Shown here: piece by piece, positions 42,091 to 49,777 of the stretch
How positions within the stretch are numbered: the first letter of the stretch is position 1
How the letters are laid out: each line of letters begins with the position of its first letter
Source of the DNA: an uncultured Dokdonia sp.
GTDB taxonomy: Bacteria > Bacteroidota > Bacteroidia > Flavobacteriales > Flavobacteriaceae
Reading direction: 5' to 3'
Length of the DNA stretch: 49,777 nt
NCBI GenBank assembly: GCA_938002835.1
Contig: CALKZS010000053.1
Coordinates: 1-49,777 of the forward strand
Position numbers and translations under genes: made by a program
Notes under the pieces: model-generated
What the model saw: the letters and a program-made list of their open reading frames with translations, nothing else
The model's database searches: none
What the model was told of the DNA's origin: nothing

Positions 42091-43322
42091 CAGCGATTCC
42101 TTTTAAAAAATTAGGCCCAGGACTTTTATTTGCAGGAGCTGCTATAGGAGTTTCTCATTTAGTACAAAGCACTCGTGCTGGAGCAGATTTTGGCTTTGGC
42201 TTACTATGGGCTTTAATACTTGTTAATATTATTAAATATCCTTTTTTCCAGTTTGGACCTCGATATGCTGCAGCAACAGGTAAGAGCTTGCTGTATGGAT
42301 ATAAAAAACTAGGAAAACCAGTATTACTTGCTTACTTTATACTTACTATAGGGACAATGTTTACCATACAGACTGCAGTTACTATTGTAACAGCTGGACT
42401 AGCAATACAGCTCTTTGGGGTTACTCAAGATATTGCAGTTTGGAGTGTAGCGATCACGATAATGTGTGCTATTATACTTGCAGTAGGGAAATATCGAGTT
42501 CTAGATAAGTTGATGAAAATTATTATCATATGCTTAACAGTAAGTACACTTATAGCAATTTTTTTTGCGCTTAGAGGGAGTGTCGCAACTTTAGGTTCTG
42601 GAAACTCAATTAGTTTATCACAGATAGTACCTACAGACGCTTTGTCTATTGCTTTTTTAATTGCATTTATGGGATGGATGCCAGCACCTCTTGATATTTC
42701 TATTTGGCATTCTTTATGGACACTAGAAAAAGCAGAAAGAGGGGAAGAAGCCATTAAAAATTCAATTTTTGATTTTAATGTAGGATATGTAGGAACCCTT
42801 GTTTTAGGAATTTGTTTTATGACATTAGGAGCTCTGGTAATGTTTGGAACAGGCAAAACGTTTTCAAGTAAAGGAGGTGTTTTTGCAGGACAACTTATTA
42901 ATATGTATACATCAAATCTAGGAAGTTGGGCCACTATTATTATTGGGATAGCAGCATTTACAACAATGTTTAGTACTACATTAACAACTCTTGATGCGTC
43001 ACCTCGAGCAATGAAAGCTACAACAGATTTGCTGGGCTTTGGTTTTAAAAAACGAGGGTACTTATTCTGGCTCACAATACTTATTGTGGGTACCTGTTGT
43101 ATTCTTTTTTTCTTGATAAGTGAGATGGAGCTTTTGGTAAAGATTGCGACTATTTTATCATTTCTTACAGCTCCTTTTTATGCAATATGCAATTATCTAG
43201 TGTTTAAAGACCCAGAACTTCCAGAAGAGGCTAAGCTTTCAAAATCATTACAAGGGCTAAGTATTTTTAGTATTGTTGCTCTTATATTGTTTAGTATCTG
43301 GTATGTGATTACCTTGTTTTAA
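42087..43322 (+). CDS. Nramp-superfamily membrane transporter
   Basis: The 411-residue protein has about 11 TM helices. GPGLLFAGAAIGVSHLVQSTRAGADFG (TM1) and FLIAFMGWMPAPLDISIW (TM6) locate the two broken helices of the Nramp fold. The canonical DPGN of TM1 is absent (AAIGVSH) and the TM6 MPH-type motif is MPA. The substrate may therefore not be Mn/Fe. Start ATG overlaps the sigma gene. Relatives with this TM1 occur in Bacteroidetes and are usually annotated simply as Nramp. Confidence 0.85.
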   Translation: MTAIPFKKLGPGLLFAGAAIGVSHLVQSTRAGADFGFGLLWALILVNIIKYPFFQFGPRYAAATGKSLLYGYKKLGKPVLLAYFILTIGTMFTIQTAVTIVTAGLAIQLFGVTQDIAVWSVAITIMCAIILAVGKYRVLDKLMKIIIICLTVSTLIAIFFALRGSVATLGSGNSISLSQIVPTDALSIAFLIAFMGWMPAPLDISIWHSLWTLEKAERGEEAIKNSIFDFNVGYVGTLVLGICFMTLGALVMFGTGKTFSSKGGVFAGQLINMYTSNLGSWATIIIGIAAFTTMFSTTLTTLDASPRAMKATTDLLGFGFKKRGYLFWLTILIVGTCCILFFLISEMELLVKIATILSFLTAPFYAICNYLVFKDPELPEEAKLSKSLQGLSIFSIVALILFSIWYVITLF

Positions 43323-43336
43323 TTTGTTTTTGTTAC

Positions 43337-43350
43337 GCTTTCGCGAAAGC
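43337..43350. repeat. Palindrome copy 8, between Nramp and tgt genes
   Basis: Exact GCTTTCGCGAAAGC, 15 bp past the Nramp stop; could also be part of a terminator. TTAC precedes and AGAA follows. Confidence 0.9.
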
Positions 43351-43416
43351 AGAAAAATCCGAAAATCTACTTTAATTTTCTAATAATCTAGAGGGCTTAA
43401 ACTTATTGGTTTAAGC

Positions 43417-43424
43417 TATCTTTG
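43417..43424 (+). promoter_or_regulatory. -7 box abutting the tgt start
   Basis: TATCTTTG ends 6 bp before ATG 43431, so the transcript should begin at or next to the start codon. There is no clear -33 TTTG. Confidence 0.55.
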
Positions 43425-43430
43425 CCGCCT

Positions 43431-44561
43431 ATGCGATTTGATTTACTTACAACAGACCCTGCGTCACAAGCAAGAGCGGGAAAACTCACTACAGACCACG
43501 GTGTGATTGAAACACCTATATTTATGCCAGTAGGAACTGTGGCTTCTGTTAAAGGGGTTCACCAGCGAGAACTAAGAGAAGATATCAATCCAGATATTAT
43601 CTTAGGAAACACCTATCATTTGTATTTACGTCCTAAGATGGAAATTCTACAAAAAGCTGGAGGATTACATAAGTTTATGAACTGGGATAGACCTATTCTT
43701 ACTGATAGTGGTGGTTATCAAGTGTATTCACTTTCTGGAAGACGTAAGATTAAAGAAGAAGGAGTGCGTTTTAAATCTCACATAGATGGATCAATGCATT
43801 TATTTACACCAGAAAACGTGATGGAAATACAGCGTCAAATAGGAGCAGATATAATGATGGCTTTTGATGAGTGTACACCCTATCCTTGTGATTATAGATA
43901 TGCAAAGCGATCTATGCATATGACACACCGCTGGTTAGATCGTTGTATCAATCATTTTAATAAAGTACCTGCCTTATACGGTCACGAGCAAGTACTGTTT
44001 CCTATAGTACAGGGAAGTGTTTATAAGGATTTAAGAGCTCAGAGTGCAGAGTATATAGCAAATACAAACTCTTTTGGAAATGCAATAGGCGGTCTTTCTG
44101 TAGGAGAACCCGCAGAAGAGCTCTATGCAATGACAGAGGTAGTAACCGCCATTTTACCTAAAGAAAAACCGAGATATTTGATGGGAGTAGGAACTCCTAT
44201 AAATATTCTTGAAAATATTGCGTTAGGGATAGATATGTTTGATTGTGTAATGCCCACGCGCAATGCTCGTAACGGAATGTTATTTACAGCCCAAGGAAGT
44301 ATTAATATTAAAAATGTAAAATGGGAAGACGATTTTTCTCCCATAGATGAAATGGGTATTACTTGGGTAGATACAGAGTATAGCAAAGCTTATTTACGTC
44401 ACTTATTTAAGTGCAAAGAGCTACTAGGAATGCAAATTGCGACTATACATAACTTAGGATTTTATATGTGGTTAGTGAGAGAAGCTCGCAAGCATATCAT
44501 AGCAGGAGACTTTGCAGTCTGGAAAGAAAAAATGGTAAAACAAATGGATAAACGTCTATAA
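43431..44561 (+). CDS. tgt: tRNA-guanine transglycosylase
   Basis: The start is ATG 43431 (MRFDLLTTDPASQ), 376 residues. A TTG nine bases earlier lies inside the -7 box. It has ETPIFMPVGTVASVKGV, NTYHLYLRP, LTDSGGYQVYSL (catalytic Asp), IVQGSVYKDLR, GGLSVGEP and YLMGVGTP. The second catalytic Asp is in FDCVMPTRNARNG. The usual C-terminal CxCxxC...H zinc site is replaced: I see only CK (FKCKELLG) and H (TIHNLGFY). It inserts preQ1 into GUN anticodons. The LptF/G-type permease follows directly. Confidence 0.94.
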   Translation: MRFDLLTTDPASQARAGKLTTDHGVIETPIFMPVGTVASVKGVHQRELREDINPDIILGNTYHLYLRPKMEILQKAGGLHKFMNWDRPILTDSGGYQVYSLSGRRKIKEEGVRFKSHIDGSMHLFTPENVMEIQRQIGADIMMAFDECTPYPCDYRYAKRSMHMTHRWLDRCINHFNKVPALYGHEQVLFPIVQGSVYKDLRAQSAEYIANTNSFGNAIGGLSVGEPAEELYAMTEVVTAILPKEKPRYLMGVGTPINILENIALGIDMFDCVMPTRNARNGMLFTAQGSINIKNVKWEDDFSPIDEMGITWVDTEYSKAYLRHLFKCKELLGMQIATIHNLGFYMWLVREARKHIIAGDFAVWKEKMVKQMDKRL

Positions 44562-45638
44562 TTGAAAATACTTGATTGGTATATCGTAAAACGTTACATC
44601 GGGACTTTTATCACGATGCTAGCGCTGTTTGTTCCTATTGGGATTATTGTCAATCTTGCAGAGAAGATTGATAAAATCTTATTGAACGAGGTGCCTTTTA
44701 GTGAGGTTGCGCTATACTACCTCAACTTTACCATTTACTTTGCAAACCTGTTATTTCCTTTGTTTTTATTCTTATCGGTAATTTGGTTTACTTCAAAGCT
44801 CGCAAATAACACAGAAGTAATTGCTTTTTTAAGTAGTGGAGTTTCTTTTACAAGGTTTTTACGTCCATATCTAATAGGCGCTACTGTTGTTTGTATAGGA
44901 GCATTTGTTCTAGGGACATATCTCGCGCCTAGAGCAAATAAAGGATATAATGAGTTTATTTTTGAATATCTCAAAAAAGGAAAAAAAGATAGAGAAACAC
45001 AAGATGTATATAGACAGATAGATGAAGGAGATTATATATATGTAAGTAATTTTACGCCAAGTACAAAAACAGGAAGTAATTTTACTTGGGAGCATTTTGA
45101 AGGCAATACAATGACCTATAAAATGAGTGCTAGTAGAATAAAGTTTAATCCTAAAGACACAACATACACGCTCAATAAATTTAAGATGCGTGAGATAGGT
45201 CCATATGGTGATATACTGCATAGCAAAACAAAGTTAGACACTGTTTTTAATTTTGATATAGATGATCTAACCCCAGTAGAGTATATAGCAGAGACACTTA
45301 ATACTCCAGAACTTAAAGAATTTATTGCAAAAGAAAGATCAAGAGGCTCTTCATATATAAGTCGTTATGAAGTAACACTTCAAAAAAGATATAGTTTGCC
45401 TGTTGCTGCATATATACTAACTATTATTGCAGTAGCGGTAAGTGCAATGAAACGTCGGGGTGGTATGGGTATTAATCTTGCTTTTGGTATTATACTAGCA
45501 TTTATTTTTATCTTTTTTGATAAAGTATTTGGTACGCTAGCAGAGCAGTCAGATTTTCCTCCATTAATTGCAGTATGGACACCTAATATTCTTTTTGCAA
45601 TTTTAGCTGCATATCTACTTAAAAATGCAAAACGATAG
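44562..45638 (+). CDS. LptF/LptG-family permease
   Basis: The 358-residue protein starts at TTG 44562 (MKILDWYIVKRYIGTFI), immediately after the tgt stop. It has the YjgP/YjgQ layout: TM helices in the N-terminal third (about 12-120), a large periplasmic beta-jellyroll region (about 130-270), then three TM helices at the C-terminus. LptF/G move lipopolysaccharide out of the inner membrane with LptB. No lptB or second permease gene is here. I do not call F or G from sequence alone. Confidence 0.9.
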   Translation: MKILDWYIVKRYIGTFITMLALFVPIGIIVNLAEKIDKILLNEVPFSEVALYYLNFTIYFANLLFPLFLFLSVIWFTSKLANNTEVIAFLSSGVSFTRFLRPYLIGATVVCIGAFVLGTYLAPRANKGYNEFIFEYLKKGKKDRETQDVYRQIDEGDYIYVSNFTPSTKTGSNFTWEHFEGNTMTYKMSASRIKFNPKDTTYTLNKFKMREIGPYGDILHSKTKLDTVFNFDIDDLTPVEYIAETLNTPELKEFIAKERSRGSSYISRYEVTLQKRYSLPVAAYILTIIAVAVSAMKRRGGMGINLAFGIILAFIFIFFDKVFGTLAEQSDFPPLIAVWTPNILFAILAAYLLKNAKR

Positions 45639-46530
45639 CCTTAAGTCATACTTACATTTTCACCTCATCGTTTTTATTTGGGGATTTACAGCGGTACTTG
45701 GCGCACTTATTACAATCGATGCGCTTCCGTTAGTTTGGTTTAGAATGGGACTTGCTAGCATCTTTATTTTTATATATGTAAAAGTACGTGGCATCTCATT
45801 ATCGCTTTCTCCCAAAACTTTGTTTGGTTTTTTTATTGCAGGACTTATAATCGCTGTTCACTGGCTCACTTTTTTCGGAGCGATTAAAGTATCTAATGTG
45901 TCTATTACACTTGCTATGATGAGTACAGGCGCTTTTTTTACAGCATTGCTAGAGCCTATTTTTTATAAACGAAAACTCATTTGGTATGAACTCCTTTTTG
46001 GAGCCATTGTCGTTGCGGCTTTATATCTCATTTTTGAAGTAGAGACTACGTACCGCACAGGGATTTTTATGGCGCTAGCTTCTGCGTTTCTTTCGGCAGT
46101 ATTTACGTTAATTAACGGAAAATTTGTAACAAAGCACCACCCTACTAAAATTTCGTTTTATGAACTCTTATTTGGGACGTTATGTGTGACGATGTATCTC
46201 GCTTTCGCGAAAGCGGACACCTTTTTCTCTCCACAGTTTTTTAATCTCCCAACAATGGATTGGGTATACATAGGAGTACTGGCAACCGCTTGTACGGCAT
46301 ATGCATTTATAGCTGCCGTATCTGTAATGAAACATCTAAGTCCATATACCGTGATGCTTACTATAAATTTAGAACCAGTGTATGGAATTTTATTAGCTTT
46401 TTTAGTTCTAGGAGATGCAGAGCGTATGAGCACAGAATTTTATTATGGAGCATTGCTTATACTAGTGGTTGTAATAGCTAACGGCATTTTAAAAAATAGT
46501 AAACGCTTCAAGACTAAAAAAGAGGTTTGA
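45625..46530 (+). CDS. EamA/DMT-superfamily transporter
   Basis: The 301-residue protein has ten predicted TM helices in two EamA halves (HLIVFIWGFTAVLGALITIDALPLVWFR; GIFMALASAFLSAVFTLING). It starts 14 bp inside the permease gene, so translational coupling is likely. Substrate unknown; members carry amino acids, nucleotide sugars or other metabolites. It encodes a palindrome copy (46201-46214) read as LAFAKAD in a loop between TM helices. Confidence 0.9.
   Translation: MQNDSLKSYLHFHLIVFIWGFTAVLGALITIDALPLVWFRMGLASIFIFIYVKVRGISLSLSPKTLFGFFIAGLIIAVHWLTFFGAIKVSNVSITLAMMSTGAFFTALLEPIFYKRKLIWYELLFGAIVVAALYLIFEVETTYRTGIFMALASAFLSAVFTLINGKFVTKHHPTKISFYELLFGTLCVTMYLAFAKADTFFSPQFFNLPTMDWVYIGVLATACTAYAFIAAVSVMKHLSPYTVMLTINLEPVYGILLAFLVLGDAERMSTEFYYGALLILVVVIANGILKNSKRFKTKKEV
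46201..46214. repeat. Palindrome copy 9, inside the EamA gene
   Basis: Exact GCTTTCGCGAAAGC; read as Ala-Phe-Ala-Lys-Ala, as in copy 1. Symmetry extends by one base on each side (CGC...GCG). Confidence 0.9.
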
Positions 46531-46555
46531 TGGTATGATAAAACCATTATATTTG
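46526..46555 (+). promoter_or_regulatory. Promoter of accA
   Basis: TTTG at 46526-46529 and TATATTTG at 46548-46555 with 18 bp between them. The -33 box overlaps the EamA stop codon. The leader is about 50 nt. Confidence 0.7.
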
Positions 46556-46609
46556 TAGACTGAACCTAACTGAAATTATTGCGTTACTAGACGCTTTAAA
46601 ACCTTATAG

Positions 46610-47563
46610 ATGGAATATTTAGATTTTGAATTACCCATTAAAGAGCTAGAAGAACAACTAGAAAAATGTGCACTTATTGGTCAAGAAAGTGAAGTTGATG
46701 TGACCCAAACGTGTAAACAAATCGAAAAAAAACTAGCCGATACTAAGAAGGATATTTATAAAAATTTGACGGCTTGGCAACGAGTACAGTTATCTAGACA
46801 TCCTAATCGTCCATATACATTAGATTATATAAACGCTATTTGTGGTGACACCTTTGTAGAAATGCACGGAGATCGAACTGTAAAAGACGATAAAGCAATG
46901 ATAGGTGGCCTAGGAAAGATAGAGGATCAATCATTTATGTTTGTTGGGCAACAAAAAGGATATAATACAAAAACACGCCAGTACCGTAACTTCGGTATGG
47001 CAAATCCTGAAGGATATCGTAAGGCACTGCGTCTTATGAAAAGTGCCGAAAAATTTAATATACCAGTAGTTACTATTGTTGATACTCCAGGAGCATATCC
47101 AGGTTTTGAAGCCGAAGAGCGTGGACAAGGAGAAGCCATTGCTCGCAATATTCTTGAGATGACACGTCTTAAAGTGCCTATTATTGTTGTAATCATTGGT
47201 GAAGGCGCTAGTGGTGGAGCTCTAGGAATAGGTGTAGGTGATAAAGTATTGATGCTAGAAAATACGTGGTACTCTGTAATCTCTCCAGAATCTTGTTCTT
47301 CTATTCTATGGAGAAGCTGGGAGTTTAAAGAGCAAGCCGCAGATGCATTAAAGCTCACTGCAAAAGATATGAAAAAGCAAAAGCTTATAGACGAGATTGT
47401 AAAAGAACCTCTTGGTGGTGCTCACGCAAATCGTGAAGAAACTTTTAATACAGTAAAAAAATCTATACTCAAAGCTTTTGATGAATTTAAGAACTTATCA
47501 AAAGAAGAACTTGTAGAACAACGTATGGATAAATATGCACAAATGGGAGTCTTCAAAGGCTAA
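46610..47563 (+). CDS. accA: Acetyl-CoA carboxylase carboxyltransferase subunit alpha
   Basis: The 317-residue protein has [35 protein letters not shown], the FVEMHGDR segment, [50 protein letters not shown] and the [15 protein letters not shown] crotonase-fold region. It transfers the carboxyl group from biotin to acetyl-CoA in fatty-acid synthesis, together with AccD. The biotin ligase that charges the partner is at 24 kb. It has its own promoter and terminator. Confidence 0.97.
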   Translation: MEYLDFELPIKELEEQLEKCALIGQESEVDVTQTCKQIEKKLADTKKDIYKNLTAWQRVQLSRHPNRPYTLDYINAICGDTFVEMHGDRTVKDDKAMIGGLGKIEDQSFMFVGQQKGYNTKTRQYRNFGMANPEGYRKALRLMKSAEKFNIPVVTIVDTPGAYPGFEAEERGQGEAIARNILEMTRLKVPIIVVIIGEGASGGALGIGVGDKVLMLENTWYSVISPESCSSILWRSWEFKEQAADALKLTAKDMKKQKLIDEIVKEPLGGAHANREETFNTVKKSILKAFDEFKNLSKEELVEQRMDKYAQMGVFKG

Positions 47564-47588
47564 ACACCCATTTTTCACTTGATCGCAT

Positions 47589-47618
47589 AATCCGCAATTT
47601 TTAGTTGCGGATTTTTTT
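47589..47618 (+). terminator. Terminator of accA
   Basis: AATCCGCAA and TTGCGGATT form a perfect 9-bp stem with a T-run, 26 bp past the stop. Confidence 0.9.
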
Positions 47619-47731
47619 ATACAAATCAACAATATAAACAAGTTGTTAACAGTTCAATTGTTGATTACCTGTTAGCTTTCGCTTTTATCAAAGTAAACCT
47701 TTCTTATAACTATTTATCTATTTTCGTAACT

Positions 47732-49285
47732 ATGGAACAACCTAAGCCCACACCGGCATATAATATATCTAAAGGTCAAGTAGTTAACCTTCAAAAAGGT
47801 AAAATACCACCTCAAGCACTTGATCTTGAGGTAGTTGTGCTTGGAGCGCTTATGATTGATAAAAAAGGTGTTGATGAGGTAATTGATATTTTATCACCTG
47901 AGGTATTCTATAAAGATCAACATAAACATATTTTTGAAGCTATACGTATTCTCTTTGAAGAAGGCCAGCCTGTAGACTTATTAACTGTTTCAGAGCAGCT
48001 TAAAAAAATGGCAAAGCTCACGCAAGCTGGAGGAGATTATTATTTGATACAACTTACTCAAAAAGTAGCTTCTTCTGCTCATATTGAGTATCACGCTCGT
48101 ATTATTCTACAGAAGTATATACAACGATCTCTCATTAAGATTTCTAACGAAATTATTGAAGATGCATATGATGAGACTACAGATGTTTTTGATTTATTAG
48201 ATCAAGCAGAAAGTAAGTTGTATGAAGTAACTCAAGGTAATGTAAAGCGTAGTTCTGAGAGTGCTCAAAACCTCGTGATTCAGGCTAAAAAGAAAATAGA
48301 AGAGATCTCAAATAAAGAAGGTCTTTCTGGTATTCCTACTGGTTTTCATAAGGTAGATGCGCTTACCTCTGGATGGCAACCTTCAGATTTAATAATTGTA
48401 GCAGCGCGTCCTGGTATGGGTAAAACGGCAATGACCCTTACAATGGCTCGTAATATGGCAGTAGATCAAAATGTGCCTGTTGCCTTCTTCTCTTTAGAGA
48501 TGAGTTCTGTACAGCTTATAACTCGTTTGATATCTTCGGAAACAGGCTTATCTAGTGAAAAGCTAAGAACAGGTAAATTAGAAAAGCACGAGTGGGAACA
48601 ACTTAACGTAAAGGTAAAAAGCTTAGAAAAAGCACCACTTTTTATAGATGATACTCCATCACTTTCAATCTTTGACTTACGAGCAAAAGCAAGACGTCTA
48701 GCATCACAGTTTGGAATTAAAATTATAATGATTGATTACCTTCAATTAATGACAGCAGGCTCTACTCAAAAAGGAGGAGGTAACCGTGAGCAAGAAATCT
48801 CAATGATCTCTCGTAACCTTAAAGCACTGGCAAAAGAGCTTGCGGTACCTGTAATTGCACTCTCGCAACTATCACGTGCTGTAGAAACACGTGGAGGTAG
48901 TAAAAGACCTCTACTGTCTGACCTTCGTGAGTCTGGAGCAATTGAGCAAGATGCAGATATTGTATCGTTTATTTATCGTCCAGAATATTATAAAATAGAG
49001 GAGTGGGATGATGAAGAGCGTAGCCCAACAGAAGGACAAGGAGAATTTATTGTGGCAAAACACCGTAATGGTGGTTTAGATAACATACGTCTTAAATTTA
49101 TTGGGCATTTAGGTAAGTTTGATAATCTAGATGATTTTACTACGCCTTATGAGTTTGCAAGTAGTATGAATGCTGCTGCAAATGATGATACTTTTAATCC
49201 TAACGCTTTACCAAGTGCAGATGATGCCTTTGGAGGTCCAGCACCAGGATTGCCAAGTGAAGATGAAGATGATGTTCCTTTTTAG
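47732..49285 (+). CDS. dnaB: Replicative DNA helicase DnaB
   Basis: The 517-residue protein has the N-terminal domain (PPQALDLEVVVLGALMIDKKGV, AGGDYYLIQLTQ). The RecA-like motor has Walker A ARPGMGKTAM and Walker B IKIIMIDYLQLM; SQLSRAVE and SDLRESGAIEQDADIV are also present. There is no intein. The Ser/Asp/Glu-rich tail (about 470-517) is typical of Bacteroidetes DnaB. It unwinds DNA at the replication fork as a hexamer. No initiator or primase gene is nearby, so no origin is claimed. Confidence 0.97.
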   Translation: MEQPKPTPAYNISKGQVVNLQKGKIPPQALDLEVVVLGALMIDKKGVDEVIDILSPEVFYKDQHKHIFEAIRILFEEGQPVDLLTVSEQLKKMAKLTQAGGDYYLIQLTQKVASSAHIEYHARIILQKYIQRSLIKISNEIIEDAYDETTDVFDLLDQAESKLYEVTQGNVKRSSESAQNLVIQAKKKIEEISNKEGLSGIPTGFHKVDALTSGWQPSDLIIVAARPGMGKTAMTLTMARNMAVDQNVPVAFFSLEMSSVQLITRLISSETGLSSEKLRTGKLEKHEWEQLNVKVKSLEKAPLFIDDTPSLSIFDLRAKARRLASQFGIKIIMIDYLQLMTAGSTQKGGGNREQEISMISRNLKALAKELAVPVIALSQLSRAVETRGGSKRPLLSDLRESGAIEQDADIVSFIYRPEYYKIEEWDDEERSPTEGQGEFIVAKHRNGGLDNIRLKFIGHLGKFDNLDDFTTPYEFASSMNAAANDDTFNPNALPSADDAFGGPAPGLPSEDEDDVPF

Positions 49286-49423
49286 GAATACAGTCTTAAA
49301 AAACCTAGTAGTTTAAAGATAAAATAAAACTTATAACTCCTTAGACACAGCCATCCGAAAGTCGATATTTAACAATAGCCTGAGAATCCCTTATTTTTGG
49401 TTTGTAGACTAAAAATAATTTTT

Positions 49424-49719
49424 ATGGGACTCTTCAAGCGCACTAAAAATACAAATAAACCACTACTACGTCAAATTCTAGATTTAGTTCCTCGTTGGAT
49501 GCTCACACGTTGTTGTGAAAAACACAATGGTGACAAGTGCTGTAGCAGATATAAGACTTATGATCAATTTGTAGCTTTAACTTTCGGACAGCTCAATAAG
49601 TGTTTTACATTAACTGACATTTCTGCTGGTATAGGAGTCTCTCAGACCTTTATATCAGATTTAGGTCTTTCTCAAAGTCCAGCACGTTCTACAATGAGTG
49701 ATGGCAATAAGAAGCGTAG
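49424..49719 (+). pseudogene. IS4-family (DUF4372-type) transposase, N-terminal fragment
   Basis: From ATG 49424 the sequence reads MGLFKRTKNTNKPLLRQILDLVPRWM, then YDQFVALTFGQLNKCFTLTDI, VSQTFISDLGLSQSPARSTMSDGNKKR. This is the N-terminal domain of IS4-type (DUF4372) transposases, which run to about 380 residues. A stop appears after about 99 residues, made by the first bases of another element (49719 on). No catalytic DDE region is present in the window. The 138 bp upstream probably include this IS's left end; I could not fix its boundary. Confidence 0.8.
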
Positions 49720-49777
49720 TTAACGTGAGTTCGATATAAGAAAACAAGATAATTATTTGATTATCAAGCATTTTATG
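49719..49777. mobile_element. End of a MITE-like element interrupting the IS4 transposase (continues beyond window)
   Basis: Bases 49720-49731 (TTAACGTGAGTT), then CGATATAAG and the rest to the edge, align with the inward-read right end of the element at 7398-7610 at about 52 of 59 positions. A TA directly precedes it (49717-49718), as at 7396-7397. Only one end is inside the window, so the length and whether it is a MITE or a full element are not known. Confidence 0.7.

Noticed and set aside
42425-43075. 216-residue antisense ORF inside the Nramp-like gene
   Set aside because: It is the shadow of a strongly supported membrane protein; the product has no sensible domain.
47674-47688. GCTTTCGC upstream of dnaB as a tenth palindrome copy
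   Set aside because: Only the left half matches (followed by TTTTATC), so it is not a palindrome.
47732-49285. Replication origin next to dnaB
   Set aside because: No DnaA-box cluster, dnaA, dnaN or AT-rich unwinding region was recognised.
49719-49777. Possible group II intron 5' end (GTGAG) after the transposase fragment
   Set aside because: Group II introns start GTGYG, and the match to the inverted-repeat element at 7398-7610 explains the sequence better.

Overview
This AT-rich window reads as a chromosome segment of a marine Flavobacteriaceae-type Bacteroidetes. A Dokdonia-like relative is my guess from recall; no search was run. Supporting signs are -7 promoter boxes of the TAnnTTTG type, frequent TTG/GTG starts, a ribosomal protein L21 with a long Ala/Lys/Pro and helix-hairpin-helix tail, a flavobacterial-style exbB/4-TM protein/exbD/exbD cluster, and many lipoproteins. 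Nearly all of the window is core housekeeping sequence. There is no rRNA, CRISPR array, prophage or integrase.

Layout. 1-2.0 kb: end of an unknown gene, a lipoprotein, and rplU-rpmA with a good promoter and terminator. 2.1-3.8 kb: a decayed secreted-protein pseudogene, then a minus-strand pair of a secreted protein and a retropepsin-like protease. 3.9-7.2 kb: tatD, an acyltransferase, ansA and tRNA-Ser(GGA). 7.2-8.0 kb: the only long gene-free stretch, holding hairpins and a 213-bp MITE-like element. 8.0-11.2 kb: the ExbB/ExbD energy-transduction operon and a PorT-like barrel. 11.2-18.5 kb: mostly minus strand, with a PAP2-like membrane protein, rpoN, kdsA, a flavin reductase, a methyltransferase (+), msrA, a coiled-coil protein with a degenerate zinc ribbon, and a Nif3-family protein. 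18.6-24.7 kb: lpxK (+), then lipA, gap and a TPR hybrid histidine kinase as a minus-strand run, and birA. 24.8-29.5 kb: rsfS-ftsH, then LUD-cdsA-psd-acbP (phospholipid synthesis and acyl-CoA binding). 29.6-32.8 kb: valS (-) and a DUF1573 protein. 33.1-36.4 kb: three tandem paralogous lipoproteins of no family I recognise. 36.4-47.6 kb: aminotransferase-murB; an ECF sigma/anti-sigma pair; a small Cys-rich membrane protein, a glycosyltransferase, a second ECF sigma and an Nramp-like transporter; tgt, an LptF/G-type permease and an EamA transporter; accA. 47.7-49.8 kb: dnaB, then an IS4-type transposase N-terminus cut off by the end of another element that matches the MITE at 7.4 kb.

Most unusual signals. 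(1) The perfect 14-bp palindrome GCTTTCGCGAAAGC occurs nine times, in genes (three different reading contexts) and between genes, far above chance. (2) The MITE-like element at 7398-7610 has 21-bp terminal inverted repeats and flanking TA, and a related end interrupts the transposase at the right edge. (3) The three-lipoprotein array is preceded by a near-perfect 37-bp palindrome.

Several proteins lack residues normally expected in their families: the four zinc-ribbon cysteines, the Nramp DPGN motif, and one Nif3 metal-ligand histidine.
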